Source: Verrucomicrobiales bacterium (GTDB taxonomy: Bacteria > Verrucomicrobiota > Verrucomicrobiia > Limisphaerales > UBA11320). Taken from it: a DNA stretch of 64,000 nucleotides. Both the position numbers and the translations under genes were made by a program. The DNA lies in contig JAEUHE010000042.1 in NCBI GenBank assembly GCA_016793885.1, positions 124,001-188,000 on the forward strand, in the 5' to 3' direction. The notes under the pieces are model-generated. The model searched no databases. It was not told where the DNA came from and saw only the letters and a program-made list of their open reading frames with translations. Within the stretch, counting starts at the first letter, position 1. Each line of letters begins with the position of its first letter. Below, piece by piece: positions 25,755 to 33,858 of the stretch.

Positions 25755-26156
25755 ATGCAGAAGATCGTTTTTGGTTTGAGCGTATTGGTGGTTTGTCTGG
25801 GCAGCGGTCGAGTGATGGCGATCGATCCGCTTCCTCCGGAGATTGAAAAGGCTTCTCTTGAGAAAAAAGCGGCCTACTGGCAGAGGACCTCGCGCGAGTC
25901 GGGCGAACAGCGCGCCAAGGTAGCCCAGCAACGCTATGATGCGGCCTTGGTCTACAAACGCGCGCTGCTAAGCCATGCAGAGGAGCGGCTGCAGCGCGCC
26001 GAAGCCCGGTTCGAGGCGGAGACCAAGCCCTCCGAGGTTGTGGTGTCCGCCCCGGAAGGTTCTTCGGTGGGTTTGTATGTGCTCCTGGCCGGTGTTCTTG
26101 GAGCCGGTGCCTTTCTGATGCATCGCCAGATGAAAGAAGCGGACCAGCCCGTCTAA
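25755..26156 (+). CDS. Hypothetical exported coiled-coil protein with C-terminal membrane segment
   Basis: 133 residues from the ATG at 25755, which has AGGA at 25745-25748 at good spacing; longer frames upstream are not supported. It has a signal peptide at about 1-22 (MQKIVFGLSVLVVCLGSG), a charged helical region at about 30-90 rich in Glu, Arg and Ala, likely a coiled coil, and a hydrophobic helix at about 105-123 (VGLYVLLAGVLGAGAFLM). No family is recognised. It is 121 bases downstream of the PilX-like gene on the same strand and could belong to the pilus operon, but that is only by position. Confidence 0.7.
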   Translation: MQKIVFGLSVLVVCLGSGRVMAIDPLPPEIEKASLEKKAAYWQRTSRESGEQRAKVAQQRYDAALVYKRALLSHAEERLQRAEARFEAETKPSEVVVSAPEGSSVGLYVLLAGVLGAGAFLMHRQMKEADQPV

Positions 26157-26207
26157 AGAATCCGATTGCTGCCCGGATGATGGCTCGATAAGCATTGTGG
26201 CTGTCAC

Positions 26208-26603
26208 ATGAGCCAAAGTTCCAAGCCGGTCGAGGTGCCGGGCCTGAATGTCACTCTGGATCGCCTGGTTTACCGCCACGCTCCAGAGATCTCGCCTGAC
26301 CGGCCTCACTGTTTCGTCTATTTCCTCACCATCCACAACCGTTCGGCGCAGGCGGTGACGATCAAGGGGCGCAAATGGGTGGTATCCCATGACGATGGAA
26401 GCACGCTGGTGGTGGAGGGCGACGGCGTGGTTGGAAAGACTCCCACCATACCGCCGGGGGATGAGTTTTCCTACAACAGCCAGCATCTCACCGATACCCG
26501 TCACGCTGTCGCCGAGGGTAGCTACCTCGGTTTGGATAGCGACGGACGCAAGGTCCTGATCCGCATTCCACGGTTCGAACTGGCGGTTCCGGCCACTGAG
26601 TGA
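26208..26603 (+). CDS. apaG: ApaG domain protein
   Basis: 131 residues with the single beta-sandwich ApaG/DUF525 domain. VYFLTIHNRSAQAVTIKGRK, then WVVSHDDGSTLVVEGDGVVG and PTIPPGDEFSYNSQ match the family (F.Y.I.I.N.S...V.L..R.W.I.D..G....V.G.GVVG..P.L.PG..F.Y.S). ApaG is linked to cobalt/magnesium resistance and diadenosine tetraphosphate metabolism in enterobacteria, with an unclear molecular role; its fold resembles fibronectin type III. Its TGA overlaps a GTG that could start the ABC ATPase frame, suggesting cotranscription. Confidence 0.92.
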   Translation: MSQSSKPVEVPGLNVTLDRLVYRHAPEISPDRPHCFVYFLTIHNRSAQAVTIKGRKWVVSHDDGSTLVVEGDGVVGKTPTIPPGDEFSYNSQHLTDTRHAVAEGSYLGLDSDGRKVLIRIPRFELAVPATE

Positions 26604-26629
26604 GGGCGTCGACGATTTCCTTTGTCTCC

Positions 26630-27430
26630 ATGCGCCTCACCGAAGTTCTCCACGTTCACGACCTGTGCATCCGGCGCGGGAAAACCAAGATACTGGACTC
26701 CATCGAGTGGCGGGTTCAGAGCGGCGAGCATTGGGTTATTTTGGGCGCCAACGGGTCCGGGAAAACCTCGCTGCTCAGCGCTCTGACCGGATACCTCACC
26801 CCTACCTCGGGCGGCATGACTGTTTTTGGCGAGGTGTACGGTGAAACGGATTGGAGGTCCCTGCGATCTCACATCGGCCTGGTCAGTTCCTCGATTCGCC
26901 AGCTTATGCCGGAGCACGAGCCCGCTCTCATCTCCGTGGCGAGCGGCCGGTACGCCATGATCGACTTTTGGGGCGAACCCAACCGGCGTGATCGGAAGGC
27001 GGCCCAGTCCATCTTGCGACGGATTGATTGCGCGCATCTGGCGGATCGTCCTTGGCTTTATCTGTCGCAAGGGGAGCGTCAGCGCGTGCTCATCGGCCGC
27101 GCTCTCATGGCTCAGCCGAAGGTGCTGATCTTGGACGAGCCGTGTGCAGGCCTCGATCCGGCCGCGCGCGAGTCCTTTCTGGGGTTTTTGGATCAGCTGG
27201 GACGTCACCCAGGTGGACCCAACCTCATTTTGGTCACTCATCATGTGGAGGAAATCACCCCCGCCTTCACGCACGCGATGGTTCTGCGGGAGGGACGCAT
27301 CAGCGCGCAAGGACCCATTCCTAAGGTGGTCACTTCAGCGCAGCTTTCGTCGGCCTTTGGAGCGCAAGCGCTGGTGCGGCGAGTGCAGGGTCGTTACACC
27401 TTGCGAATCCAGTCCCCGTCCCGCTGGTGA
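26630..27430 (+). CDS. ABC transporter ATP-binding protein (YlmA/ModF-like)
   Basis: 266 residues. A complete nucleotide-binding domain: Walker A GANGSGKTS, Q-loop region HIGLVSSSIRQ, signature LSQGERQRVLIGRAL, Walker B KVLILDEPCAGLD, and the switch histidine in LVTHHVEEI. No membrane subunit is adjacent. Lone ATPases with an LSQGE signature and a short C-terminal tail resemble the YlmA/ModF type, whose transported substrate is unclear. The frame is open to a GTG at 26600 overlapping the apaG stop; ATG 26630 starts just before the domain and is preferred. It ends 5 bases from the convergent 194-aa gene. Confidence 0.9.
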   Translation: MRLTEVLHVHDLCIRRGKTKILDSIEWRVQSGEHWVILGANGSGKTSLLSALTGYLTPTSGGMTVFGEVYGETDWRSLRSHIGLVSSSIRQLMPEHEPALISVASGRYAMIDFWGEPNRRDRKAAQSILRRIDCAHLADRPWLYLSQGERQRVLIGRALMAQPKVLILDEPCAGLDPAARESFLGFLDQLGRHPGGPNLILVTHHVEEITPAFTHAMVLREGRISAQGPIPKVVTSAQLSSAFGAQALVRRVQGRYTLRIQSPSRW

Positions 27431-27435
27431 GCCGC

Positions 27436-28020
27436 CTACATCTCCGAGGTTAGGAGGTGATGGAGGAGCGCGCGGGTTTCGATCTCCTGGATCTTCTGGA
27501 GGGTGACTCTTTCAGCCACTTGGTGACGATCTTTGGACACGCGCTGGCAGGCGCTGATCACCGCTTCAGGATCCCATTGGCCCTTCTTGACCAGTTCGTG
27601 CAGCAAGGAGGGGTTTTCCTCCGCCGTGAGAAAGTGTTCCACTTGCCTGGCCAGGTGGGCGAAGCAGGCATGGGCGCCCACTCGATGGAACCAATACCGC
27701 GCGTTGCTATAGTCGGGCTCGCGCCGGTGCAGGATGGCATGGATCAAATTGCCGTCGGGAGTCTCGCAGTCCTGAACGATGGCGTGGGCGGCGTCGTGAT
27801 GATCATTCCAGAGCAACAGCAAGGCGCGGATCAGCTCGGTGACGTCATGGGGTACTCCTACCCGCTCCAAGGTGTGATCAATCTCTGCGCGAGAGAGGAT
27901 GTTCATCCGAGGTCCCGGCCCCAGATCGGCCATGCCCGGACGGTTGAGAACGTATTCCAGGGCTTCGGGAAGGTCGGTGCTATGCATGGCAGTCGGAGTT
28001 GGTAAAGAATTCTGATTCAT
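27436..28020 (-). CDS. Conserved-looking hypothetical protein, 194 aa
   Basis: Not recognised. It is soluble, with no signal peptide or membrane helix. The central region LLLWNDHHDAAHAIVQDCET and HAILHRREPDYSNARYWFHR is rich in histidine and tryptophan, which suggests a conserved helical core with possible metal or substrate ligands. The C-terminal half is helical and charged. ATG at 27987 (MHSTDLPEAL) is an alternative start. The gene is downstream of the large PVC dehydrogenase gene on the same strand with 66 bases between them, so the two may be cotranscribed. Confidence 0.75.
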   Translation of the reverse strand: MNQNSLPTPTAMHSTDLPEALEYVLNRPGMADLGPGPRMNILSRAEIDHTLERVGVPHDVTELIRALLLLWNDHHDAAHAIVQDCETPDGNLIHAILHRREPDYSNARYWFHRVGAHACFAHLARQVEHFLTAEENPSLLHELVKKGQWDPEAVISACQRVSKDRHQVAERVTLQKIQEIETRALLHHLLTSEM

Positions 28021-28086
28021 GGAGCTGCTGCGGAGCGGCGGGCGTGGCCGCGCACCTGTTCAGGACGCCCGAGGCCCTCATGTGGG

Positions 28087-31000
28087 TTACTTGGACTGCG
28101 ATAAAAACTCCACTAGGTTACGCAAGTCTTGTTTGCTCAGCATTTGGCGAAGTTCTTCGGGCATTCCTGACAAGCCCCGTTCGCGGCTGGTGATATCCGA
28201 CTTCTTCACCTTCACAATACCGTCCTCGGGAGAGTTGATTTCCAGTTCGGTCTCTGTGTCGAGTTTGACCTGGCCCGCGTAGGCGCTGCCATCCTTCAAG
28301 GTGACGAGTACGGTTTCGAACCCGGCCGCTATTTTTTCGTTCGGAGCCACAATCGACTCCAGGATGTAGTTTCTAGCCTGGCGGGAGCCGATGCCGGTGA
28401 GGTCGGGACCTACTTCGCCGCCTTCAGCGCCGACTTTGTGGCAGCGCACGCAGGAGACATCGGCCCGCTCGATGAAGATTTTCTTCCCGAGCGCCGCATC
28501 GCCACCCTCCAGACATTCACGGTAGGCGGCGATCTTGTCGGTCTTGCTGCGGGATGCTTCGTACGTCGCCAAACGATCCTTGAGCGCGGGGGAAGATCGC
28601 TTCCCGGCCGATTCCAGCAGATCCAGGTGGAGATAGGCCGGGACCTTGCCTTCCGTCAGCCGATCGATCCACCGGGCCAGCACTTGCTCGGAGGCGCCGT
28701 CCTTCAGGCCTCCCAGCGCACTGGCGGCTGCCTGCTGCTCGCCTCGAGTGCCTTTTTCGAGGCTGGCTTCAATCGTGCGGAGCGCATCCTGACCTCCCGA
28801 CTCACCCTGCAGCCGGGTGGCCTCGCGCTTAAGTCCCTCGGCGGCATCGGCTTTGGCTATCTCGATCGCTTGGTTCAGCCGGGCGTCCTTCAAATCGGCC
28901 AACGCCTTCAGGGCTTCACGTCGCGGCTCAATTCCAGCGGTGGTGTTGGAGAGAAGTTCCAGCAGCGAAGCTCCGGTGTCGGTTTGCTTCCAGGCTGCTG
29001 ACAAGCGAGCGGATTCCACCTGAACCTCGGAACTCCCCGATTTGATCAGGCTAGGAAGATGGGGTGATAGGCCGGTGATGGCCTGCGTCGCAACTCGCGC
29101 CGGTAGGGGTCTCCAGAGTCCAGTGATGGCGTCACGTCGGGTGGGCTCTCCCCATTTCGCCAGCGACTGAATGGCTTGAACTCGGATGGCCGCTCCGAGG
29201 GTGCTATTCGTGGCGATCCGGACCAGTCGCTCGGCCGCTTCAGCGGTGCCGACGCGCAGTTGGGCATCGACCACGCGGCGTCCGAGCGGCGTGGAGGTTT
29301 CCGAGGTGAGTTCTATGGACGCCAGGTCGGGCATGGCCTGGTCGATCGGGAGATCATGGACAGCTCGTCCGGCTTCGACGGCAACTCGCGGGTCCGCATC
29401 GCGCAGAAAGCGGGAGATGCTCGGGCTCTTCAAGCGGCGCAGCCCGAGCACCGCGGTGGTGCGGACCTCGGAGGAAGGATCGGCGGCTGCGGCGAGGAGA
29501 GGCGCTTCTTCCCTGATTCCGGCGAGGCCTAGCACGGCTGCGTGACGGAGGTAGGGATCGCGGGCCGATTCGTTGTCTCGAGCCAGCTTGAGAAATGCCG
29601 AGGCCGAGGCGGGGACTTGAAGCTTGGCGAGTGCGATCCCGGCAAGCAGCCGGTTGCGGGGCAGGGGATCGTTCAGCATTTCCGCCAGCTTGCCCGCCGC
29701 AGGCTTCCAGCTCACCTCTCCCAGGCACTTGGCGGCTTGGGCGGCCACTTCACGGTCCGAGTCGTTCAGGAGCGCCAGCAGGGCATCCAGGGAAGCTCGC
29801 GATGGCGCATCGTTGTTGCGCTGCCGCAGCACCTGCCCGAGACCCCAAATTCCATGAACTCGGGCCAGGAGCCGATCGCCTTGGCGCGCGGCATCGCGCA
29901 GTGCTACCTCGCCCGCGGTTCCCTTGTCGGCCAAAGCGAACTGACTGCGAAGCCGTACCCGCTGATCCTGATGTCCCAGGAGCGGCACAAGATCAGATAC
30001 CGGTCGCAGGCTGAGATCCTCGCCGATGAGTTGCTTGGTTTCCTTGAGCAGGGGATTGTCTTTCTGATTGGGATCTGAGATCCGATAGATCCGTCCCTTC
30101 CCGGTCTTGTCCCATCCTTGAACCCAATCTGACACATAGACGCCACCGTCGGGGCCAAATTCAACATCGGTGGCGAGAAGGTCGGAGATGAGATGATCTC
30201 GGTCGACGAGCTCAAAGCCCGCGCCTTTGGGCTTTACCGCAAACGAGTGCACGCTACTGCCTTTCCCGCCGGTGAAGTCCACCAGGAAGAAGTGGCCTTG
30301 ATATCTTTCTGGCAAACCGGTTCCGGGATAGTGAGCGAGCCCGGAGGGACCGCTCGTGATGTTCGCCACCGGCGGAATGAGGTAGGCCGGCTGCTCCGGG
30401 CTGGGAGGATAGCACATCTTCTCTGAAATCCAGGGGCCTCGAGAGTTCGGTTTGTCGATGAACTGATAACCAATGTGCCACCCAGAATCCCCGCCCTCCA
30501 GCAGATAGACCCAGCGGGCGGGATCCCCGCCGTCGGAATTGTTGTCGCCCGTGAACCAGTTCCCTAAATCATCGAAGGCTATTTCCTGGGGATTTCGCAA
30601 CCCCTGAGCAAAGATCTCCAAGCCGCTGCCATCCGGATTACAACGATAGACCGCCCCCGTCTCCGGATTGGAGATCGTGCGGCCGTCCGCGGTGACTACA
30701 TGGCCGCCTCGATCGCCCACGGTAAAGTAGAGCCTGCCGTCGGGCCCTACGATCAGTCCGTGCAGGTCATGGCCCAGAAACCCGGTTCGAACTCCGAAGC
30801 CATGCAGGAGGGAATTCTTTCCTTCGGCCACACCGTCGCCATTGGCGTCGCGCAGTTCCCAAAGGTGGGGAATGTTGGCGAAATAGACCCGTCCTTTCCA
30901 AGCCAACACGCCCGAGGCAAGCCCGTCTTCGATGGCGTTATATCCATCGCTGAACACCGTGGCCTGGTCCGCATAACCCTGTCCTTTGGAATCCCACACT

Positions 31001-31452
31001 TTGCGCACCCGATCCGAATACTTGGTGTACCAGTCGAGCCGCCCCGCTTCATGCTTCTTGATGATCGCGATACGGTCATCGACCGACCGCGAAGCCAGTT
31101 CCTCATCCAGCCAGCCCATGTGGCCGCGGATGTCGGTGACACCGGCCGAGTGACGGAAAGTTTCCACGACATAGCAATTGCCCTGGTCATCGAAATTGAA
31201 CGCAACGATGTTTGCCACCAGAGGTTCGGCCGCCCACAGCTCGGTTTGGAGGCCCGGGGCCACTCGGAATTTCTTGATGGCCATCTCGCCCTCTCGGCTG
31301 GCCGGCATGACGTTGCCCCCCGTTTGAGGCGCGTTCCCGAAGGATTCTTCGGCGGCTTTCAGATCCGGACTCAGAGCTAGAAACGGGACTGCAAAAAAAA
31401 GAGCCCCTCGCAGGGCTCGAACAACATATGCCTTCATCATCGTATCAACCAT
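28087..31452 (-). CDS. PVC-type membrane-bound dehydrogenase / HEAT-repeat / cytochrome c protein
   Basis: 1121 residues with a signal peptide (MMKAYVVRALRGALFFAVPF). Residues about 55-450 form a beta-propeller dehydrogenase-like domain of the soluble glucose/sorbosone dehydrogenase kind (VANIVAFNFDDQGNCYVVET, LYFTVGDRGGHV, NPQEIAFDDLGNWFTGDNNS). About 470-940 is a string of HEAT-like helical repeats (REVAAQAAKCLGEVS, SSEVRTTAVLGLRRL). The C-terminus has one haem motif, CVRCHKVGAEGGEVGPDLTG, near residue 1030, followed by an NEKIAAGFE...L..G region typical of these PVC proteins. They are thought to oxidise sugars or related alcohols at the envelope, with electrons leaving through the haem; the substrate is not known. 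A terminator-like hairpin lies within codons 12-20. Confidence 0.9.
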   Translation of the reverse strand: MVDTMMKAYVVRALRGALFFAVPFLALSPDLKAAEESFGNAPQTGGNVMPASREGEMAIKKFRVAPGLQTELWAAEPLVANIVAFNFDDQGNCYVVETFRHSAGVTDIRGHMGWLDEELASRSVDDRIAIIKKHEAGRLDWYTKYSDRVRKVWDSKGQGYADQATVFSDGYNAIEDGLASGVLAWKGRVYFANIPHLWELRDANGDGVAEGKNSLLHGFGVRTGFLGHDLHGLIVGPDGRLYFTVGDRGGHVVTADGRTISNPETGAVYRCNPDGSGLEIFAQGLRNPQEIAFDDLGNWFTGDNNSDGGDPARWVYLLEGGDSGWHIGYQFIDKPNSRGPWISEKMCYPPSPEQPAYLIPPVANITSGPSGLAHYPGTGLPERYQGHFFLVDFTGGKGSSVHSFAVKPKGAGFELVDRDHLISDLLATDVEFGPDGGVYVSDWVQGWDKTGKGRIYRISDPNQKDNPLLKETKQLIGEDLSLRPVSDLVPLLGHQDQRVRLRSQFALADKGTAGEVALRDAARQGDRLLARVHGIWGLGQVLRQRNNDAPSRASLDALLALLNDSDREVAAQAAKCLGEVSWKPAAGKLAEMLNDPLPRNRLLAGIALAKLQVPASASAFLKLARDNESARDPYLRHAAVLGLAGIREEAPLLAAAADPSSEVRTTAVLGLRRLKSPSISRFLRDADPRVAVEAGRAVHDLPIDQAMPDLASIELTSETSTPLGRRVVDAQLRVGTAEAAERLVRIATNSTLGAAIRVQAIQSLAKWGEPTRRDAITGLWRPLPARVATQAITGLSPHLPSLIKSGSSEVQVESARLSAAWKQTDTGASLLELLSNTTAGIEPRREALKALADLKDARLNQAIEIAKADAAEGLKREATRLQGESGGQDALRTIEASLEKGTRGEQQAAASALGGLKDGASEQVLARWIDRLTEGKVPAYLHLDLLESAGKRSSPALKDRLATYEASRSKTDKIAAYRECLEGGDAALGKKIFIERADVSCVRCHKVGAEGGEVGPDLTGIGSRQARNYILESIVAPNEKIAAGFETVLVTLKDGSAYAGQVKLDTETELEINSPEDGIVKVKKSDITSRERGLSGMPEELRQMLSKQDLRNLVEFLSQSK
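31393..31418 (-). terminator. Terminator-like hairpin inside the 5' coding region of the PVC dehydrogenase
   Basis: Read on the minus strand: GAGCCC (31418-31413), loop TGCGAG, GGGCTC (31406-31401), then eight T (31400-31393). It encodes Ala-Leu-Arg-Gly-Ala-Leu-Phe-Phe within the signal peptide, about 35-60 bases after the start codon. A 6-bp GC-rich stem with eight T meets the usual form of an intrinsic terminator. Confidence 0.6.
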
Positions 31453-31536
31453 TCGTTGTGCCGCAGTTGTATAGACGGCGCCAGGGAATGGTTATATTCG
31501 ATATGAGTCTCGCTCTCAAGCCGCGAGTTTTCGAAT

Positions 31537-31851
31537 CTAGGGCAGGACGATCAAGGAATTGTGAGATCCGAACGGATTCGGCGCCGTGAGCGGGCAGTGC
31601 GGATCTTCCTTCCAGACACCATCCACCACCAAACGGTATTCATGCTCGCCCTCCGGAAGGGTGATCTCCTTGGCCCAACGACCATGGCCCAAATCGACCA
31701 TCTCGGTAACCTGAGGATGCCACTCGTTGAAGGTACCTGCGATATTGACCTGCTTTGCGGTCGGATCAAAGTATTCAATGTGAACAACATGGGTGCGGAC
31801 ACGGGAGGATGGCTTCACTTTGTTCTTATGAGATTCTTTAGTGGTGTTCAT
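31537..31851 (-). CDS. CBM48/AMPK-type glycogen-binding domain protein
   Basis: 104 residues consisting of a single early-set carbohydrate-binding module. VHIEYFDPTAKQVNIAGTFN, then W in NEWHPQVTEM, GRWAKEITLPEGEHEYRLVV and DGVWKEDPHCP follow the isoamylase N-terminal/AMPK beta pattern, including the tryptophans that stack on glucans and the final NSLIVLP. The protein has a basic N-terminal tail and no catalytic domain. It probably binds glycogen or targets another enzyme; a glycogen phosphorylase gene lies 5 kb away on the other strand. It is the gene upstream of the PVC dehydrogenase on the minus strand, 84 bases away. Confidence 0.88.
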   Translation of the reverse strand: MNTTKESHKNKVKPSSRVRTHVVHIEYFDPTAKQVNIAGTFNEWHPQVTEMVDLGHGRWAKEITLPEGEHEYRLVVDGVWKEDPHCPLTAPNPFGSHNSLIVLP

Positions 31852-32077
31852 GGTTGAGGTGTCGAATGGTTCATCGTTTTTTAACTCGCGGCGAGGCCAA
31901 CAAACAGCCGGCCAGGAATTCCGCCAGGCCTACGTTGGCTGAAAGGTGCCGGATTTTGTTTCGGTACCGAGGGAGGTGATTGTTTCCGGGTAGGGACGCA
32001 TCCGCGCCGGCGAGCATTCCCGACTCCGTCGTGTGATTGACACCCTTTGAGCCAGGAACTACGGTCGCGACGCTCTT

Positions 32078-32956
32078 ATGCAAGCGTTGCTGGACACTCT
32101 GTTAGAACTCATTCGTCGCACATCCGCCGAGATTCCGGACGATGTGCAACGCGCGATCATCGGCTCCCTCGAGAACGAAAAGAAGGGGACGATCGCTGAA
32201 TCCGCCCTCAAAATCATCGAACGGAACATTGAGCTGGCCAAACGCAAGTCCCAGCCGATTTGCCAGGACACCGGGAGCATCATCTTCTATGTCGATTGCC
32301 CCATCGGCTTTGATCAGATCACCTTCACGGAGGCGGCTCGGCAGGCGGTGACACTCGCGACCAAGAAGGGGTATCTGCGCCAGAACTCCGTGGATTCACT
32401 CACGGGCAAGAACGACGGCACCAATGTGGGGCCGGGCGCTCCGACTCTCCACTTTCACCAGCATCGATCAGCCGAGACGGAGGTGCGCCTGATCTTGAAA
32501 GGGGGCGGATGCGAGAACGTGGGGGCCCAATACTCACTGCCGGACGAGAGCCTGCACGCGAACCGGGATCTGAAGGGCTGTCGCGCGGTAATTCTGGATG
32601 CCATTATCCAAGCACAGGGCAAGGGGTGCGGGCCGGGAATCCTGGGCGTTTGCATCGGGGGCGACCGGGCGACCGGCTACGAGTTTTCCAAGCAGCAGTT
32701 CCTCCGATCCTTGTCAGATCGCAACCCTGTTCCCCAACTCGATGAGCTGGAGCAGGAAATTCTTCAGACTGCGAATGAGCTAGGCATTGGTCCCATGGGA
32801 TTTGGAGGCAAAACCACTCTGCTCGGCGTTAAGATATGTGCGGCCAACCGGTTGCCGGCCTCGTTCTTTGTGAGCGTGAGCTACATGTGCTGGGCCTATC
32901 GGCGTCAGGGTATTCGACTGGACAATGCTTTCAGCATCGCCCAGTGGCTTTATTGA
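32078..32956 (+). CDS. Class I fumarate hydratase, alpha subunit (TtdA/FumA N-terminal type)
   Basis: 292 residues, the iron-sulfur subunit of a two-part fumarase or tartrate dehydratase. Cluster-ligand cysteines are recognisable in QPICQDTGSIIFYVD, GGGCENVGAQYSLP and GKGCGPGILGVCIGGDR. TGKNDGTNVGPGAPTLHF and GPMGFGGKTTLLG are also conserved. The 4Fe-4S cluster activates water for reversible hydration of fumarate to malate in the TCA cycle. The beta subunit follows 31 bases downstream, with pentamer repeats in the gap. Fumarase is preferred over L(+)-tartrate dehydratase because no tartrate genes are nearby, but sequence alone does not decide. Confidence 0.92.
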   Translation: MQALLDTLLELIRRTSAEIPDDVQRAIIGSLENEKKGTIAESALKIIERNIELAKRKSQPICQDTGSIIFYVDCPIGFDQITFTEAARQAVTLATKKGYLRQNSVDSLTGKNDGTNVGPGAPTLHFHQHRSAETEVRLILKGGGCENVGAQYSLPDESLHANRDLKGCRAVILDAIIQAQGKGCGPGILGVCIGGDRATGYEFSKQQFLRSLSDRNPVPQLDELEQEILQTANELGIGPMGFGGKTTLLGVKICAANRLPASFFVSVSYMCWAYRRQGIRLDNAFSIAQWLY

Positions 32957-32984
32957 ACTGAACTGAACCGAACCGAATCAAACT
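32955..32984 (+). repeat. Pentamer tandem repeat between the fumarase subunit genes
   Basis: Six consecutive 5-base units: GAACT, GAACT, GAACC, GAACC, GAATC, AAACT. The array begins in the stop codon of the alpha gene and ends 3 bases before the beta gene ATG, filling the whole intercistronic gap. Confidence 0.85.
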
Positions 32985-32987
32985 GCT

Positions 32988-33563
32988 ATGATTTCTCTGT
33001 CTGCTCCGTTCACGGCCGAAAAAATCAGCGCCTTGAAGGTTGGTGATGCGGTGGAACTCACTGGCGTTCTCTATACCGGTCGAGATGCCGTGCACAAGTA
33101 CCTTCATGAAGGTGGAACACTGCCACCTGAGGTCAACCTGCGTGATGGAATCCTCTATCACTGTGGTCCGGTGGTGATCAAGGATGCCAATGGTGAATGG
33201 AAGGTCACCGCAGCCGGTCCGACGACTTCGATTCGCGAGGAACCATACCAATGGCAGGTCATTCGTGATTTTGGCCTGCGCGGGGTGATTGGCAAAGGAG
33301 GGATGGGGGATCGCACACTGGAGGCGTGTCAGAAATACGGGTGTGTCTACCTGCATGCCATCGGAGGCGCGGCGCAGGTCCTGGCGGAGTGCATTAAGAA
33401 AGTGCGCAATGTCTACTTGCTGGAGAAGTTTGGCGCACCGGAGGCCATCTGGGAGTTGGAAGTGGAACGGTTTCCAGTGGTGGTGACCATGGATTCCCAT
33501 GGAGGATCGCTTCACGACCGCGTGTTGGCCGACAGCCGGAAGGCTCTCGCCAGCCGACTGTAG
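32988..33563 (+). CDS. Class I fumarate hydratase, beta subunit (TtdB/FumA C-terminal type)
   Basis: 191 residues. It forms the second half of the class I hydro-lyase and supplies substrate-binding residues. Family segments are LKVGDAVELTGVLYTGRDAV, ILYHCGPVV, TTSIREEPYQWQVI, GVIGKGGMGDRTLEACQKYG, YLHAIGGAAQV and VTMDSHGGSLHDRV. Lengths and order of the two subunit genes are normal. No ribosome binding site of standard form lies in the repeat-filled gap upstream, so translation may be coupled to the alpha subunit. Confidence 0.92.
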   Translation: MISLSAPFTAEKISALKVGDAVELTGVLYTGRDAVHKYLHEGGTLPPEVNLRDGILYHCGPVVIKDANGEWKVTAAGPTTSIREEPYQWQVIRDFGLRGVIGKGGMGDRTLEACQKYGCVYLHAIGGAAQVLAECIKKVRNVYLLEKFGAPEAIWELEVERFPVVVTMDSHGGSLHDRVLADSRKALASRL

Positions 33564-33616
33564 TTCGTGGTGAAAACGTCTGAGTTGCTGAGGATGGTGC
33601 TCTGTAGATGGAGTTC

Positions 33617-33796
33617 CGCCTTTAGCCCAATCCATGCCGTCGTTCAGCACGCGTTTGCTTGATCTTTTTGCGAAATTCTTCGTTGTTCGTCGCTTACGTA
33701 TTTCGCTCAATACGCTCGCTCCTCACGCCTCGGTTTTCGCAAAAACCTGCGGCGCAACCGCAGGCCGCCCTACTGCATGGATTGGGCTTTAGGCGG
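33617..33796. repeat. Palindromic element with 22-base terminal inverted repeats (MITE-like), copy C
   Basis: The 22 bases at 33617-33638 and those at 33775-33796 are inverted copies of each other except for two bases in a TTT/AAA position. Inside are a smaller hairpin, CCTGCGG-CGCAA-CCGCAGG (33746-33764), and inverted TTTTTGCGAAA / TTTTCGCAAAAA segments. The 180-bp unit has no reading frame of interest and occupies most of the gap between the fumarase and lipid kinase genes. Confidence 0.8.
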
Positions 33797-33858
33797 TTCC
33801 CTGGGTGGCGATGCCTCGTGATGATGAGGTGGATTCTGATCCTGTGCATAGCCAACCC

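Noticed and set aside
32931-33710. 259-residue open frame on the minus strand over the fumarase beta gene
   Set aside because: The fumarase beta subunit on the plus strand is unambiguous.
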